Of a stretch of 64,000 bases of DNA, positions 10,201 to 22,695 are shown piece after piece. The DNA is from Sepioteuthis lessoniana (lineage: Eukaryota > Mollusca > Cephalopoda > Myopsida > Loliginidae): contig OY757912.1 of NCBI GenBank assembly GCA_963585895.1, forward strand, positions 83,688,131 to 83,752,130. The letters are read 5' to 3'. The stretch's first letter is position 1, and every line of letters begins with the position of its first letter. Made by a program: the position numbers and the translations under genes. The notes below the pieces were generated by a model, which saw only the letters and a program-made list of their open reading frames with translations, was not told the origin of the DNA and did not search any database.

Positions 10201-13200
10201 ATTCTCAAGTAAGTAGTTGTCTGAGTTTGAAAAGGGTCAAATTGCAGCTTACAATGATTGGGGATCATCACTTCATGATATTGCAAAGAAATTGAATCAC
10301 CATTGTTCATCAAGTGATGTTTTCTTCAAAGATTAAAAGAAAAGTGGAAATAATCATAAAAAGAATGTTGTGGCTGCAAGAGAAAAACAACTGTATTGAA
10401 ACCCTGTCAAATATTAAGTGATCATAAACTGTCCTAACTTGTCATAAAATTCATCAATTGTCTTAATAAACTTTGTTATGCCAGCTATCTGTTTTTGTTT
10501 TTGTCTAATACTGTAGTTATTAACGTAATAACCATCAAAATCTTTGGGGAGTAAATTTTGAACTTTTCTTTAATAATTAGCATTTGGCCTTCCAAAAGTA
10601 ATAGAAACACAATTTAAGATTGGTACAAACACTTATTATAAGCAAAAAGTTCCATCCCATTTTTGAGACAATGATAAGATGTAAAACAGCGTTTCTCAAA
10701 ATGGTTCATATAGTGGGAGTGAATAAAATTTTTGCAGGGGGAATAAGAGTATAAGGATTAACAGAGGATGAATTGACAAAAATTCATATCATAAAACTAT
10801 CTCGTATACTTATGCCTATAAAATATACTCCTTTATTGAAACTATATGTTTGTTATCATTTTTTTTCTCCTATGTTTACCTACTGGTAAACAGTATCTAT
10901 TGTCCGAGTCAAGTTAGCCTTTCTTCTTTCCTTTGTTGCATTGCCATGAACAAGAATATAGCATCTTTAAGACAATCAGAAAATTAAATAAGGAGGTGTA
11001 CATATGTCAAAAATATTTCCAATAATTTTTTTTAAGTAAATAAATTTAGTATTTTATGAATAAATGCCAAAGGTTTTATTTGTAGGGAATAGAAAAATAA
11101 AAAAAAGATTAAATTAAATTAAAAATAATTATTAAAAATATGCAGAAACTCCCAGAAGCCCCTGACAGGAAGAGGGGGTGATGCATGCGTAAAGAAAAGG
11201 AACCGTCCCGACAAAAGAAAGAATCTCATTCTTTTTCTAATGGTGGAAGGCGCCATGCATCCATCTCTAGATGATGCATTGGCTAACCGTTCCATTAGTA
11301 GCAGCCGCCTCTTTTACTAACAACCCACAACTAAAAACACAGAATAATGAACTTGTCAGAATCACAATTGAGACACCATGCAATGAACTTTATGACTACA
11401 ACTGAAAATACCAGATTTAGACATATTTTCCAAAAGCATCTTACATGTTAACGCTTTAAATACCAAATTTGGACATATATACCCAAGAATGGCTAACACA
11501 TTTTAACACCTTGACTGGGAGATTCAACCATTTCATTTGTATTCAGGAAGAATTTCCTCACCCACTGAATGGTTGCTGAACCCAGAAATTAAGGCAAAAT
11601 ATAAAAGATTTCGTCTCTTATGTTTTACTATCTTCTTTCATAAAATTTTTTTACAGCCTTTATATCCAAGAAGTTAAACCAGCAAGATAACGTGGGGTAA
11701 GAATAGAATAACCCAGAATAGAGTCAAATAGCAAACAATATCATAAATTACCTTTGAAAACCCATATATTAACTGTTTCACTCCCACTGAGATACCAGTG
11801 TCCCAGTCGAATTTCATCTTGATTTTAACCCTTAAAAACATTATTTCAAAAATCAAAAACTGCTCAGTACCAGCTGGTAGAGCAAAATAAAACCTAAAAT
11901 AAATTATAGTTCATTCACCCTTCCTCAGTTAACTCATGACTGACAGTTTCCTGCATTCTTTTAAAACAAAAAAAACCCCCTCAAAAAACAAACTTGGTTG
12001 TGAAAGGGTTAAGTTATATTTATTGATTTTTAGCAGATTTTTAAATTGTGTATCTATTTAGCACTGAAAATATTACAACTGATTTTTTCATTGAATAATA
12101 AACTTAGGATACTATTAATACTAATGTTAATATATGTGAACATAGAAGATGGCAGCATTTGAGGGAAACAAAGAATAAAAGTTATATCATTAGATTTGAA
12201 CATTTATAACATATTGCCTTCATGGTCTTTTTGGTAATGTTGCAGCTCTAGATAAAAGAGGAAATAGGGTGTGAGTTTAAATCTCACTGGAGGTTTATTC
12301 CTTATTTATGTGATATTCTAAATCAAATCTCAATGATTCATGACTCTTCATCAATCAAAAAATAGGAGAATATCAATCCATACACAGCACTGGCTAACTA
12401 TTTACTCTACAAACACAATGTGAGGGAGGTCAAATGATACCTTTTTATCAATTATAAGGTACCATAAACAGTCCCTTATATGCATATAAATACACTGGAA
12501 TTCCCTATTCTCTTTCTTTTTCCATAGCAGCTTGTTAGCACACACCTCTGAGCTTTGACCATCATCTAGCAACACATAATGTTGCCTTCTCATAGCTGTG
12601 TTAGCTAAACACTCCAACAGACCACAGACACACATAGCAAACACACAACCAAACCATTTATGGAACTATTACAAGCCATGGCCAATCTTCCTACCATAGT
12701 AACATGAAGCAAGTAAACCAAAGCTCTGAGTACCAAACTTCTCCTTCCTTCTGCTACTGTATAACCTTAAACACTAACTAAATGGAACCCTTTGCCAAAC
12801 AAACTCTCTGACTGTATAAATTGTTTCATTATAGATTTATCAATACACCTTTTTCTTGTCTTTAACCGTTGTTGTTTGTCATTTATTTCTTTATCACTAC
12901 ATCCCAGACAGTAGGTGATACAGTGCTTCCTTCACTAGTTAACAAGTTACCTCTCTTCCATTCTCTCTCCTTATCACCTCCCCAGTGTTACCATACACAA
13001 ATATAGCATTGAGAAACTATGCTGTATACTAATGATTGAAAAATGATGTAATGAAGAGCAAATGTAATTTCAATAAATGAAACATTAGTCAAAAATTGAC
13101 AATAATCTATTTCTTGCTTTCCACATTTTACATTGACCCACTTAATTGTAGATGCATCCATAAAAACAGATACCCATAAGAAAATATGTGGGGATGGGAT

Positions 13201-13203
13201 ACA
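10201..13203. other. Long AT-rich intergenic stretch, no gene seen
   Basis: At 10687 the sequence CAGCGTTTCTCAAAATGG resembles the terminal inverted repeat of hAT transposons, but no convincing partner end was found. A degenerate two-unit tandem of about 70 bases lies at 11405-11510. A less AT-rich patch at 11150-11340 is unassigned. No ORF here has recognisable homology. Confidence 0.4.
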
Positions 13204-13305
13204 AGTACAAATGGGTGAGGTTATGAGTACAAATAGGGCGTGGTTATGAGTACAAATAGGGGAGGTTATGAGTATAAATGGAAGGGGGTTATGAATAAAA
13301 TGGTT
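13204..13305. repeat. Short tandem repeat, ~24-base unit
   Basis: Four imperfect copies of a unit containing GAGGTTATGAGTACAAATAG. Confidence 0.75.
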
Positions 13306-13864
13306 TATGATGTAAGAATTTACACATAAGAGTTAGTTCACATCTTATTCATGAGAGTGGTTAAGGGGTTCAAGTGAGTTTCAAGAGAGCAGGGACCTTC
13401 CCATTGATAACAAACCTGATAATGATTATCATAATGATTAACAACTTGAGAAGAGTGACATCATTTTATTGTGAAAAGAGAATGAATTTTGCATATCCAA
13501 GGTACAGATTTCCAAATTTCTGCTAACACATTTCAAGAGTTAATTGCAATAAGTATAAATTCACTGAGTCTCTCTAAAATGTTGTGTGACCCAACTGAAA
13601 TAGGTAATAAGTTAAACTCAAAAAATAAAGATATTTAAAATTTTGTACAAATTTTTATTGGATATGCCATATGTAACTTGCTTCTGAGGAATACATGCCA
13701 CTGATCTTAACCCTTTCATTAATGTATGTAAATATAGTCAAATTTCATACTGTGCTTTGTGGAGAAGTTTCTTGCTATTTTGACATTAGATTTGACTATT
13801 TTTTTCTGTATCTTTCATTCCAGTTTTTTGAAAAGTCAGCTAGGAAAATATCATAAACTACAGA

Positions 13865-14480
13865 GTTTCTGTATTTTGAACAAGATAAATCCATCTCCAC
13901 ATTAAATGGCAAGTCTCTGAAATTAGTACACTGGTGTTACATACATAAGTAGCAATATCTCATCTACAGAAAGTCATGTCAATATACACATAAGAAAGGC
14001 ATGGACTGCTATTGATAGGTTATTGATCATATGGAAATCTGATCTCTCTGATAAAATAAAATAGGAATTCTTCCAAACTGTAGCCTTGTCAGTACTACTG
14101 TATGGTCACACCACTTGGACTTTAACGAAACACTTAGAGAAAAAAAACTAGATAGGAACTACATGAGGTGTTCTGAACAAATTCTGGAAGCAGCATCCCA
14201 CAAAACAGTAAATGTATGGCCACTTACCTTCCATCTCACAAACCAGCCAAGTAAAACAAACAAGACATGCTGGACACTGCTGAAGAATAAGGAATGAACT
14301 CATGAGCAACATTCCCCAGTGGACTCCTATAAATGGACACACCAATATTGGCTGATCAGGAAAAACCTTCATTGATCAACTCTATGCTGACACAGGACCT
14401 GCCAAGAGCGATGGCCAATACAGATGGATGATGAGAGAGAATCAAATAATTCCATGCAATCAGCATGATTTGATGATGAT
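13865..14480 (+). mobile_element. Degenerate LINE fragment (reverse transcriptase C-terminal side), RTE-like
   Basis: The broken reading frame contains peptide blocks such as KAWTAIDRLL, SDLSDKIK, and LLYGHTTWTLTKHLEKKLD, separated by stops and frameshifts. The same blocks appear on the minus strand at 51000-51720, where an upstream YTDDIALL (the RT catalytic Y-x-D-D) is visible. This is the thumb/C-terminal part of a non-LTR reverse transcriptase. The clade is inferred from general resemblance. It ends in a short GATGATGATGAT run at about 14471, possibly the LINE tail. Not functional. Confidence 0.65.
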
Positions 14481-14814
14481 GATAACAGAAAATGTGTGAG
14501 GGTCATAGGTTTACTCTTTAAACATTATTTCTCATCAGTCTTCCCATGACTTTTGTGAATTTTTGACAGCATTTTGTAAACTTCTGTTTATAGACTATTT
14601 CCCAGTTACACAGACTGTAATTTTCTACATATTTCTACACAAGAAAGACTATCATCTTAGATTATGTTAAACAAACTAAATTACAAACAATTGTGAAAGT
14701 TCCTTATCAAAGTCAATATTGGAATAAAGGATGTACTTTTACCAGTTAATGGAATAATACCAGCTATTGGTGCTAGAAAGGATATTTAGTTGTGTCCCTA
14801 CTCACCAAGATTCA

Positions 14815-15243
14815 CTATCAGAATTAGTGTATACATTGATACATGTCCTGGGTATGACATTAAACTGCATATGATGGTGAAGCTCTAGACAGGTAGGTAG
14901 CAATACTTGATAAATAGAATTACTAATGTTGAATAGCTTTGATTGAAACCATTTAAATATGTGCAAATAAATGATTTGTATTTAATGGAATTATTAGTGT
15001 TAGATAACAATACTTGAAACCATGTAATTGTGTACAAACCAAGGATTAATATTTAATAGAATTATTAGTGTTGGATAACAATACTTGAAACCATTTAACT
15101 GTATACAAACAAATTTTAAAATAATGTTACTGACAAACTATTCACTTAAAAATCATGCATATACATGTGTGTGTATGTGTAAACAGAATTTGGCATTAAA
15201 TAACCTATAAGAGTTGATATGCCATAAAACACAACCAAACCAA
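14815..15243 (+). repeat. Family A element, eroded 5' domain
   Basis: The 5' part is recognisable only around TGTCCTGGGTATGACATTAAAC. Three internal units of about 75 bases (AATACTTGAAACCATTTAACTG type) follow. The tail hairpin is at 15192-15223, then an AACCAAACC tail. Confidence 0.65.
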
Positions 15244-15310
15244 GACAAACTATTGATATACCAATGCTGAAGAAATAGAAGGAAAAATAAGTTGAACTCA
15301 TATAAACATA

Positions 15311-15475
15311 TAAGTTGGCGGCCTTAGTCGAGGGTGACCCGAAGGCTCCCTTTTCAATTGCTACTACACCAAGGTATAGGGGATGGCGCTACTATGTTCC
15401 CTGGATTGCTCCACTTTATCCTTGATCCTTACCTTATAATGCTGAGTGTTAAGCAAGGTGGCATCAAGTACCATT
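15311..15475 (-). repeat. Family E tRNA-derived SINE, head truncated
   Basis: Shares the body with the complete copies at 42121 and 55892, including the AGTTGGCGGCCTTAGTCGAG end and the CCTGGATTGCTCCACTTTA block. The tRNA-like 5' head, expected on the right, is missing; the match stops at about 15475, next to the Penelope-like fragment. Confidence 0.75.
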
Positions 15476-15481
15476 CATACC

Positions 15482-15804
15482 ATGTATGATTTTTTTACCT
15501 ATGCTCATATTCAGATTTTTTTTTTACCTCGTACAACTATAGGTGAGATTGAAAAGTTGAGTATGGAGGACCATATATGGAAGGAAAAGGGAAACCATCT
15601 GCCCTTATGGGATGATGTTAAAATAATTGATAGTGCTGAACATTGGAGGATTAGGCACCTTAAAGAATCAGCACATATGGTGGGCTACAATGACTTGCTG
15701 AGTTGAAAAGAATAGAAAGAATACAATATGGGAACCAATTATTAAAAAGGTTAGATAAAAAAAAAAAAGATCTGAATATGAGCATAGGTAAAAAAATCAT
15801 ACAT
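15482..15804 (+). mobile_element. Penelope-like retroelement 3' fragment between 35-base inverted repeats
   Basis: A degraded reading frame contains blocks HLPLWDDVKIID, EHWRIRHLKESAHM and, in another frame, NTIWEPIIKK. These resemble the C-terminal GIY-YIG endonuclease side of Penelope-like elements; the assignment is tentative. It is bracketed by a perfect 35-base inverted repeat (15482-15516 and 15770-15804, containing ATGTATGATTTTTTTACC). Not functional. Confidence 0.5.
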
Positions 15805-15871
15805 AATAGAAGTAATCCTAGTCAAGTAAGAACATTAGGTTTATAAGTCCCAAAAATTCACTCTAAACTGT

Positions 15872-16165
15872 CCAGCAGGACACATAGCGTAATGATTATA
15901 AGCATTGGTTCCCTAAGCTTCTAAAGAGACAATCATCTAATGGTTGCAGGTTCAATCTTGACAGCAGGCGAGTAACAATACAGGAATACTTAACACTTGT
16001 ACCTGGTTATGGTTCATGGAATCAGAACAAGCAACCTGTAGTTCAAAATTCCATGTAGGTTCCCAAGTTTGACAAACACCTGAAGAAGGCCAGAAGACAT
16101 ATTGGCTGAAACGTTGTGGAAATAACAATAAAGATGAAGAAAACCCTTGTAGTGAAGGGAAATTT
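15872..16165 (+). repeat. Family D-related tRNA-derived SINE
   Basis: Head with TAGCGTAATGA (A-box-like) and GGTTCAATCTTG (B-box-like). The centre has CACCTGAAGAAGGCCAGA followed by GGCTGAAACGT, as in the family D elements at 9525 and 9929. The head and 3' end differ from those, so it is a separate subfamily with the same central domain. Confidence 0.7.
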
Positions 16166-16199
16166 AATGATAAAATCATCAAACTTCATCTCAAAAGTT

Positions 16200-16588
16200 C
16201 AGACAACTAATATTCAATAGTAATCATTTGTTCATACAGTGGACTGATTATAAGTATTGTTATTTAACACTATTCATTCATTTGTACACAATCAAATGGT
16301 TCCAAGCATTGCTATGTTATACCAATAATTCAATTTAGGTACAGTCTCAAGTATTACTATTTAACACTACTAATTCTATTCAATATTACTCATTCATTTT
16401 TACATATTTAAATGGTCATAGTATTGCTATGTATCAGCAACAATTCAATTAAACATCAGTCATTTGTTTGCATTCAGTTTAAATGTCAAACAGTTTTATT
16501 TGACTCATAGATATGACCCTTATCAGGTGCTACCTCTCTGACTCAGAGTGGACCTGGCAGCAATGACAATGAAGGGGTGTGGAGGAAT
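16200..16588 (-). repeat. Family A fragment, minus orientation
   Basis: Reverse-oriented internal units (GTTTAAATGTCAAACAG type), then the 5' domain around TCAGAGTGGACCTGG and GCAATGACAATGAAGGGG. It stops at about 16581. No tail hairpin was found on the left. Confidence 0.6.
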
Positions 16589-16603
16589 GAGTATTTCTCT
16601 AAG

Positions 16604-16928
16604 AAGTTCGCTTTACTCTTCAAGCCTGTTCTGGACTTTGGTTCAGAGCAAGGCTCCGAAAAGGAACAATGGCAGACTTGAGGTTGTAAGGCTCCCAGCT
16701 TCAGCTGGGCTACCTCTGGGTGGGCGAGCTACATCATTGACTCCTTTTGACAAGCTTCGGCTCATCAGGCTCACATTGCACTAAGTGAGCCGATGAGCAA
16801 CATAGACCAGCAGGGTTCGAGCCTCAGCTCGTTCCCGACCTTCCCCTCCCCTTATCCCTACTTTAATTGGTCTTCGGGCTATTGACCTTATGTCGAGCCT
16901 TGTCTGGTGGGAGACATTGGCAAATAGA
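16604..16928. repeat. Family J element with perfect 15-base TSD
   Basis: Flanked by identical GAGTATTTCTCTAAG at 16589-16603 and 16929-16943. Matches the 6725-7125 insertion in reverse orientation. A conserved stem-loop has arms at 16760-16774 and 16785-16798 (GCTCATC-a-GGCTCAC with GTGAGCCGATGAGC). A B-box-like GGTTCGAGCC lies just to its right. No coding capacity. Confidence 0.8.
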
Positions 16929-16943
16929 GAGTATTTCTCTAAG

Positions 16944-17742
16944 ATGCAACTCGATGTGTCAGCTCCACAATATACAACAATTTGTACAAACAAACATAGG
17001 CAAAAGAAAACTGACAAAAACAAGAATGTTAAAAAAAAACAATTTTTTACTTTATCACAACTGGACAAATAAAAAAATACAAAGGTAGTAATGTTCATTC
17101 TTTTTTATTTTGCTATGTATAAATGTGTGTGTGTGTGTGTGTGTGTGTCTATGTAAAAACAAGAATATTTCTAGTCAGGAATAAGGGGGAGAAAGAGAGA
17201 GGTAAACTTGTACTTGTGTATGTATGAGTTCTGGTATGTATAAGTCACTTAATCTATAGGTCATTTAAGCCCACTGTTGGCGTGTTAGTGTATTTGAGTA
17301 CGTCTGAATTTTTCTTCCACGTGTGTCGTCTGTGGACTACCTGTGTGTCGCCTCTGTGTGCTGTGTCCCTTTGAACTAAAAAATTCTGGGTTCTTATACT
17401 CTTTGAGTGGATCGAAATGGTATATTTTAAGTTTACGCGGGTAGATTTTATTGCGGGTCAGCTAAAGTTCAAATGTACGGACGCATGAGTAAACACAACT
17501 TGTGACCTAATCTAACCTATGAGAATCGTAGAAATTACTTATTCATTGAGGCGCCTATTTTTTGGTTCTATGAAAAATCTTTCGGCAAATTGTTTGATCC
17601 GTTTTTTCGAGAATGTTCCAATCTATGTGTTTGCTGATTGGCTTAAAAATATTCTAAGTAAGTGAGGTTTGGATCCTTTTTTTCTAGAATATTCTGATTT
17701 ACGTTTTCTTAGCTAATTTAACTAAAAATAAAAGAGTGTCTA
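16944..17742. other. Intergenic DNA, no gene seen
   Basis: Contains a (GT)n microsatellite at about 17125-17149. The patch at 17260-17560 has more CpG than its surroundings and is unassigned. Confidence 0.45.
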
Positions 17743-17872
17743 TCCTATAAGGGTACTCCACATACCCCAGAGCTCCAGGACTGGAGCCTTGCCATCAGAT
17801 GGTTTAATGTCATATCCAGGACACTGCAAAGATGCGGTAGGTGTATTCTACAGCCTTAGTCGACTGGGCTGT
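17743..17872 (-). repeat. Family A 5'-domain fragment, minus orientation
   Basis: Reverse complement of the family A head: GGGTACTCCACATACCCC, then the hairpin block, then CAGCCTTAGTCGACTGGGCTG at the right end. No tail is present. Confidence 0.6.
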
Positions 17873-20293
17873 TAGCATTTGAGTCACGTTTTACTTTTAA
17901 AATAAAAAAAGTTTACAGAAAACGTTCCTTGTTTCTTTCCATCGAATCAATTAAACAAGTGACACAATACAATCAAAAGTGTTTCTTTTTAAGTAAAAAA
18001 CAAAACAAAACAAAAAACATTTAACAACAATTCATCAAACTTTGAATACCCTTTAGTACATTCCAGATTTTTACTGATAAAATATAGATTGATGAAATAT
18101 TTCAGTTATATATCATTACCTAATAAAAAGTAGGCATCATACTTGTTAAGATAATATCTTTTTTAATTTGTTTATTTTTTTAGTATAAATTTGTATTTGT
18201 ATAAGAAAGACTGCTGCCTAAATACACAATATTTGATGAATTAAACATTTTTAATGTACATGTTTGATTTTTATTTGTGATAATTTTAATTAACTTTCTT
18301 TCAGAAGAGTAATTCCAGAGTGTTAGTTTTGATATTTTTTCTAAATATGCTCTGACAACAGTAATAATGTAATCAAAAGTAAAAAATGAATAAACTAAAC
18401 ATTACTGATGCCATCTAATGAACGAAGACCATGCATATAATTAATCGATGAATTAATAGAGCATTCAAAGAGGTATGCTTTAAGACTCAATTCATTACAC
18501 GTTGCATACAGGTTACCTAATCGAATAAAAATAAAGCAAGTATTCAGTATGCTATTTTTAGTCAAGACTGGACCCACAAACTTTATATTCTTGTTTCAAC
18601 AGTTTGGTTTTGTGGTTACTAAAGCTTTTAGTATATATGTCATTCCCTCTGAAGGGGTGGGGGTCAGGAGAAATGTCAATCAAAAACGTCCTTTTTAATT
18701 AAAAAAACAAAACAAAAAACTAAATATTACTGATACCATCCAAAAACAAAATAATTCCTTCATTCCAGTGAAAATACAACCGCTCCTCCCTCCAAAAGCA
18801 TCATTCACTGTTTGTTTTAACTTACTTTATTCATCAATGAACATAGATACTAAAATGTGCAAAATAGAAATTTAAAACACTAAAACAGATATATAAAAGC
18901 GAGTATTTTCGAGAAAAAACAAGACTTGGAATAATAAAACTAATAAGTTGTTACAAAAGAAAATAAACAACACTAAACAAAATATTTTCGAAAGTAAAAT
19001 CTTTAAATAAATATTCGTTCATTGAATAAAGGAAATCAAGTTGTTTTCGGTGATAAATAAATAAAAATGCCTTTTATGAAATTGTTCCATTACCTACACC
19101 AACCTCTTATGTTTATTTCAAATATTTACTTTTTTTTAATTTTAAATAAAATATAATATTCAATATTTAAGATTTAGAAAAAATAAATTAATTGAAAATT
19201 AATGAGAATTTCGTCTGTTATTCAATTAAAAAAGTTCCCTGTGTTGTCTAAGAGAGGGGGTAAAAATTAATCTACGGTCCGGCATGTGTTCGGACATCTA
19301 TGCTTGCACGTGTTGTTTCTTTAGCATACAGATACACAGAAAGACTGTCATTTGTAAGTACAAAAACAAACCGCTTTTCCTCTCTATTGAAGTGCTTATA
19401 TATTTATAGAAAAGGAATATAGATGCTCAATTTTGTTTACAGTCGGAAAATTTCGGAAACAATTAAAATAACGACTATAAAATGGGGGTTCTGTTTTTAA
19501 TAGTTTCTCTACATAAATCGGTCCTCCTCTTTTCTTCACGATCGCGTCATAAAAGTTGGCGATTTTGTTTAATATATTTTCTGGTGGAATTGTAAATAAT
19601 ATCAACTTGACGTGTAAAAAGAATAATCTATGCAGTTAAGAAGACAAAAAGAATTTTAAAGGAATAAAAAATACCGTTTATGTTAGCGTCTTAAAAATTC
19701 TTGTTTTTTGTAAGTTTGCTTTAAAAATTTTCTTGGATTCTTCTCTCCTTCAGGTAATATAATGTCTTTTTTTACGTTTTGGATTAATTTTGAGTGTTCA
19801 TTTCTTAAGATTACAATGATCTTTTTTATTTTTGAAGGTGGGGACTTTAATATGTGGGGGGTTTCTACTCTGTGGTAGATATTGATCATTGAGCAAAAGA
19901 AATGGTACAAACACTAAGTTAAAATCTTTTACTTGAAGAAAATGAGAAACGAAATAATTACATTACAAATTAATTGTACAAGGAACAATCTAGTGAATAA
20001 TTGAGTCTATCCTTGATCTTGTGCATTGTTGTAAATGTACATAATATACCATTAGTATAGGAAATTAATTTCTAAATTTGTCTCCCATTAAATCTCTAAC
20101 TATTTGGTCATATTTCGTACAACTGTTGCATTTTATTGAGCTAAATTCTTTAAAACTGAACATTTTAAAGTACTGTAATTGTCTTGATATTCTCTAGATT
20201 AGCTACTACACATTTATTCGTGTTGGCAGGACGTAAAAAAGTAAATAAATAAATGCTGTATTGTTTATATAACCAATCCACATAAGAAAAATT
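17873..20293. other. AT-rich intergenic DNA, no gene seen
   Basis: No recognisable protein, RNA gene or repeat. The part near 19240-19340 has several CpGs and could be a promoter-type patch, but nothing specific supports that. The missing first exon of nardilysin could lie here or elsewhere upstream. Confidence 0.35.
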
Positions 20294-22185
20294 TGTTGCG
20301 GAGCCAATAAGCACGTCGACCCCGCAAATGAGTTATATGGTTAAATGTGTGAATGAGAACAGCCAAAACACAATGAAGGAACAAAGGCAAGGTAACAATT
20401 ATAACAGGTGACAATTTATTTGTTGTATTTACAATCGTGTGTTAAGTCCGTAATGGTCGAATATGGTCTTCAGCTAGAATGGTAACGATGATAGCTGTTA
20501 TAGTTGAGACGTAGATGAGCGCAGCTTGATGTTTGTCGCGGGTAGCTGGCGTAGGTTGGGTCGTAGAATGCAGCTGGATAGACGTAGTCGAAAGCTGAGG
20601 TCGGACAAGTCGTAGAATACAGCTGGATGATCGAAGTCAAAGGCTGAGGTCGGACGAGTCGTAGAATACAGCTGGATGATCGAAGTTGAAGGCTGAGGTC
20701 GGACGAGTCGTAGAATGCAGCTGGATGGTCGTAGTCGAAGGAAGCTGGTGTCGGTTGTAGTTGGTAGATCAATATTCCCGGTTATGACGGTATGTTGAGT
20801 TAACCGAGGGTGTGTCGATCCGGTTGCTGGCTCGTACAGCGGGTCGTACGTGAGCCAGGTGTTGCAGTGGTAGGACAGTCCGTAACAGCGAGTCATTATG
20901 TGGACTGCGTGGTACCTTGCAGGAGCGTCGAGGTCGAGTTCGGTTATGGCAGCTTGGTTGTGTAGTGTCGGGGGAGCTAGTGACTAAGACTGAGCCGTGT
21001 CTTAGCGTCACGGACCAAGTTAGAGGTCGGAGACCGTGGTTAAGGTTTGCCAGGCCTTAGTACAGACGAGATAGAGTGAATGAGTCGAGAAAAGGCTAGG
21101 GCTCTGTTGTGCCCCCTAGCCGTGCGGACGTATCGAGACGAAGGCAGAAGCTTTGCCATGTCAAAGCCATACAGGCGATGGCTATGGCTATGGCTATGGC
21201 TGGGTCGCGCCAAAAGCCGTGCGGACGGGAGCTGGAGCTTTGCCGTGTCAAAGCCGTGCGGACGTATCGGACGGGAGCGAAAGCTTTGCCGTGTCAAAGC
21301 TGTGCGGACGATATCGGGTGCTAGCTAAGGCTTTGTCGTGCCGAAGCAGTACGGACAGTCGAAGGCTTTGCCGTGTCAAAGCCGTACGGACATATCGGAC
21401 GGGAGCTAAGGCTGAGCCGTGACAAAGCTCTGCACAAACGAGCGGACAGGCCAGGAGGCCGAGGCTAAGATGGGCGTTATCTTAGCGCTGCGCAGATAGC
21501 GAAGCGGTAGCTAAAGGCTGGACCGTGCCATTAGCGCTGCACAGCTTATCGGACAATCGGAACCGAGCGAGGGTTAAGACCAGCTGGTCTTAGAATCCGT
21601 CTTTGTGTTTGCCTCCGGGCCGTCTATTTCGGCGAGCCAGTTAAGGCTGCCAGAGATGCTCCGACCCGCAGAAGGAGATCTCTTTTGGTCCTTAAAAGGA
21701 CCTTTGTGCATACCTATGTAGGTGGGAGAAAGGCAGATCTACCACGAGAAGTGTGATCAACGCCAGAAGGTAAGGTGAATGCAACCGCACAAAATGCAGG
21801 ATTCCTCCTTAAATGAGCTTCGCCAAGAGCTAGCCAACGAGCGTTGAAAAAGGGCTTGTTGATATGACGAAAGTGCTGTGACACACAGCTCCAGCTGCGT
21901 GAATATGAAATTCTTTTATAAAAAATGAGTGTAGCAATTAAGTATTTTTTTAACCTGCTATAAGCTGGCGACGACTATTAGTTCCATTTTTATCAAGTTA
22001 TATTTGGCCGAAGTGTTTTGTAAATATTGTTAATTTTAATTTATCCCTTTTTTTTAGCTGTAACGAGATGTCAAGGTCGTTAGAAAGAAAAAGGGCTTAG
22101 TCATTCCTGGCCATACCCGGATATAATTGTCCTAAGGCGGGCATGTAACCTGATCTGTTTACATTTATCGGCAGGTCTCGGCACA
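20294..22185 (-). mobile_element. GC-rich LTR-like element, copy 2
   Basis: Same order of segments as 5262-7490: TGTTGCGGAGCC start, AATAAA on the minus strand near 20415, a 49-base array, a conserved middle, a degraded 45-base-type array (about 21120-21420), and the conserved end around TTTATCGGCAGGTC. It lacks the family J insertion. An imperfect direct repeat (CATAAGAAAAA at 20281-20291, CATAAGAGAAAAA at 22191-22203) lies just outside and may be a target-site duplication if the element extends slightly further right. No real ORF. Confidence 0.55.
20560..20735. repeat. Minisatellite, 49-base unit, in copy 2
   Basis: Three to four units containing CGTAGAATACAGCTGGATGA and GGCTGAGGTCGGACGAGT. 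Successive unit starts at 20611 and 20660 give the 49-base period. Confidence 0.8.
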
Positions 22186-22470
22186 ATAACCATAAGAGAA
22201 AAAACACACTCTTGCTCTTCATCTCATTTTTGGCCTGCTGCATCCCTTTCTCAGTAAATAATAGCACTTTTTGTCTTCCTGGAGTTTCACTCTCTTGGGA
22301 ATAGTCCTTCCTTATGACTTGTAAAACGAAACTTTAACTGTAAAGTGATACTTAACGTTTAATCCAACTATAATTGGATTTTGAGTGGTTATTCTAAGAT
22401 CTGCACTAATTAATTATGATTTAATGGTAGACAAGATATTTAAGAAACAAACTATAAAACAAAGGAAACT

Positions 22471-22695
22471 CTTTCGTTTTATGTCAGAATAAGGGGAAGC
22501 TACTCTCACTAAATGAATTATGAAATATATTTAAAGGCACCTCGTCGTGTAATGGTCTCGTAGGTCAATTACTACTGAGTAGTGAGTTTGATCCTCCCTA
22601 GATGCCTCATTCTTGTGGCAATATGCCAAATGTAAACTATGCTTGATTTTGAAATATGTATTAAGATGTGTGCAAAGTTCTCAGTGCTTTCATTG
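22471..22695. repeat. Left arm of long inverted repeat
   Basis: Reverse-complementary to 23293-23396: CTTTCGTTTTATGT, AAGCTACTC and ATGTATTAAG recur in order. A small tRNA-derived SINE (22529-22649) splits this arm. The loop is about 600 bases. It may be a fold-back or non-autonomous DNA transposon; no family is recognised. Confidence 0.55.
22529..22649 (+). repeat. Short tRNA-derived SINE (family K)
   Basis: Head with GTCGTGTAATGG (A-box-like) and AGTTTGATCC (B-box-like), then a short body with GCAATATGCCAAATG. It is flanked by TGAAATAT at 22521-22528 and 22650-22657. A related copy is at 50766. Confidence 0.6.

Noticed and set aside
10687..13023. hAT transposon bounded by CAGCGTTTCTCAA and TTGAGAAAC-like ends
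   Set aside because: The right end matches weakly, no 8-base duplication was found and no transposase is visible; only the left end is mentioned as suggestive.
15446..15706. 86-residue ORF as a host gene
   Set aside because: Its second half is a decayed Penelope-like C-terminus; the first half is SINE and inverted-repeat sequence.
20470..21422. Several ORFs of 70-132 residues
   Set aside because: Products of the 49-base and degraded 45-base arrays in the second GC-rich element; low complexity and no family.
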